Shown here in pieces: positions 12,983 to 13,247 of a DNA stretch of 13,247 nt (the stretch's first letter is position 1; each line of letters opens with the position of its first letter). This stretch comes from an uncultured Oribacterium sp. (lineage in GTDB: Bacteria > Bacillota > Clostridia > Lachnospirales > Lachnospiraceae): contig CAAGKO010000090.1 in NCBI GenBank assembly GCA_900770445.1, positions 1 to 13,247 of the forward strand, written 5' to 3'. Below the pieces are notes generated by a model. The model did not search any database. It saw only the letters and a program-made list of their open reading frames with translations, and was not told where the DNA came from. The translations under genes and the position numbers were made by a program.

Positions 12983-13247
12983 CAACCCAACGTGCCTGCA
13001 CTCGCAAATTCCATATGACATCGTTTAGGCATGCTAGGTACTGAAAATATCTTCATGTATATCCGCTGTTTGCTTGGAATTTATTAGTGTCGGCATGTTG
13101 ATGATGGCTGGCATCGTCTTTTTCGCAAATTTGCTATATCTGAATCGTATGCCATTAGATAATATGAAGTGACCTCACATTTGTAGCAACGTGGATTCGC
13201 CATTATACTAAAGATGTCGCTATCCAAGTAAGATGGTTTACCACATA
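12983..13247. other. 265-bp AT-rich stretch with no intact gene
   Basis: No complete gene, tRNA or clear RNA gene was recognised. On the plus strand a short frame ending at a TGA (13170-13172) encodes SVGMLMMAGIVFFANLLYLN, a hydrophobic run that looks like a transmembrane helix. In the adjacent frame just upstream, ENIFMYIRCLLGIY can be read, so a frameshifted C-terminal remnant of a membrane protein is possible. The composition is clearly more AT-rich than the flanking core genes. The remnant is only a suggestion. Confidence 0.3.

Overview
The window is a stretch of Firmicutes (Clostridia) chromosome, most likely from a Lachnospiraceae-type organism with moderately high GC. The evidence is the conserved order ylxM-ffh-rpsP-khpA-rimM-trmD-rplS-lepB-rbgA-rnhB-yraN, strong AAGGAG-type ribosome binding sites, and a recU gene, which is a Firmicutes resolvase. 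The genus cannot be fixed from the sequence alone. Every convincing gene lies on the minus strand, so transcription runs from the right end to the left.

Layout in the direction of transcription. (1) 12983-13247 holds no intact gene. A 17-bp-arm hairpin at 12942-12982 overlaps the ylxM promoter. (2) ylxM, ffh, rpsP, khpA, rimM and trmD (12908 down to 8948) form a protein-targeting, ribosome-assembly and tRNA-modification operon. (3) A small leaderless CAP-domain gene (8848-8480), with its own promoter and terminator and AT-richer codons, is inserted between trmD and rplS, which are normally adjacent. (4) rplS (8208-7861) has its own promoter, a structured leader and a terminator. (5) lepB, rbgA, rnhB and yraN (7697-4928) follow: signal peptidase, 50S-assembly GTPase, RNase HII and a UPF0102 protein. 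(6) trpS, recU, trkA and trkH (4883-156) follow: Trp-tRNA synthetase, Holliday-junction resolvase and a two-component Trk potassium system, closed by two terminators.

The genes themselves are ordinary housekeeping genes; the unusual material is in the spacers. Four spacers or gene ends carry diverged tandem duplications with periods of about 62-81 bp: trkA/trkH, the lepB 3' end, rimM/trmD and ylxM/ffh. At trkA/trkH the duplication has built an 18-codon mini-gene from the start of trkH and the end of trkA. A 40-bp GGGGTC-palindrome element occurs twice, in exactly opposite orientation, flanking the lepB-rbgA pair, with a half copy beyond trkH. All five predicted promoters have a TGn extended -10, and two of them overlap the terminator of the preceding unit.

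Coordinates and motifs were read directly from the sequence. Family assignments rest on recalled motifs, without database searches. Promoters, leader and terminators are predictions.
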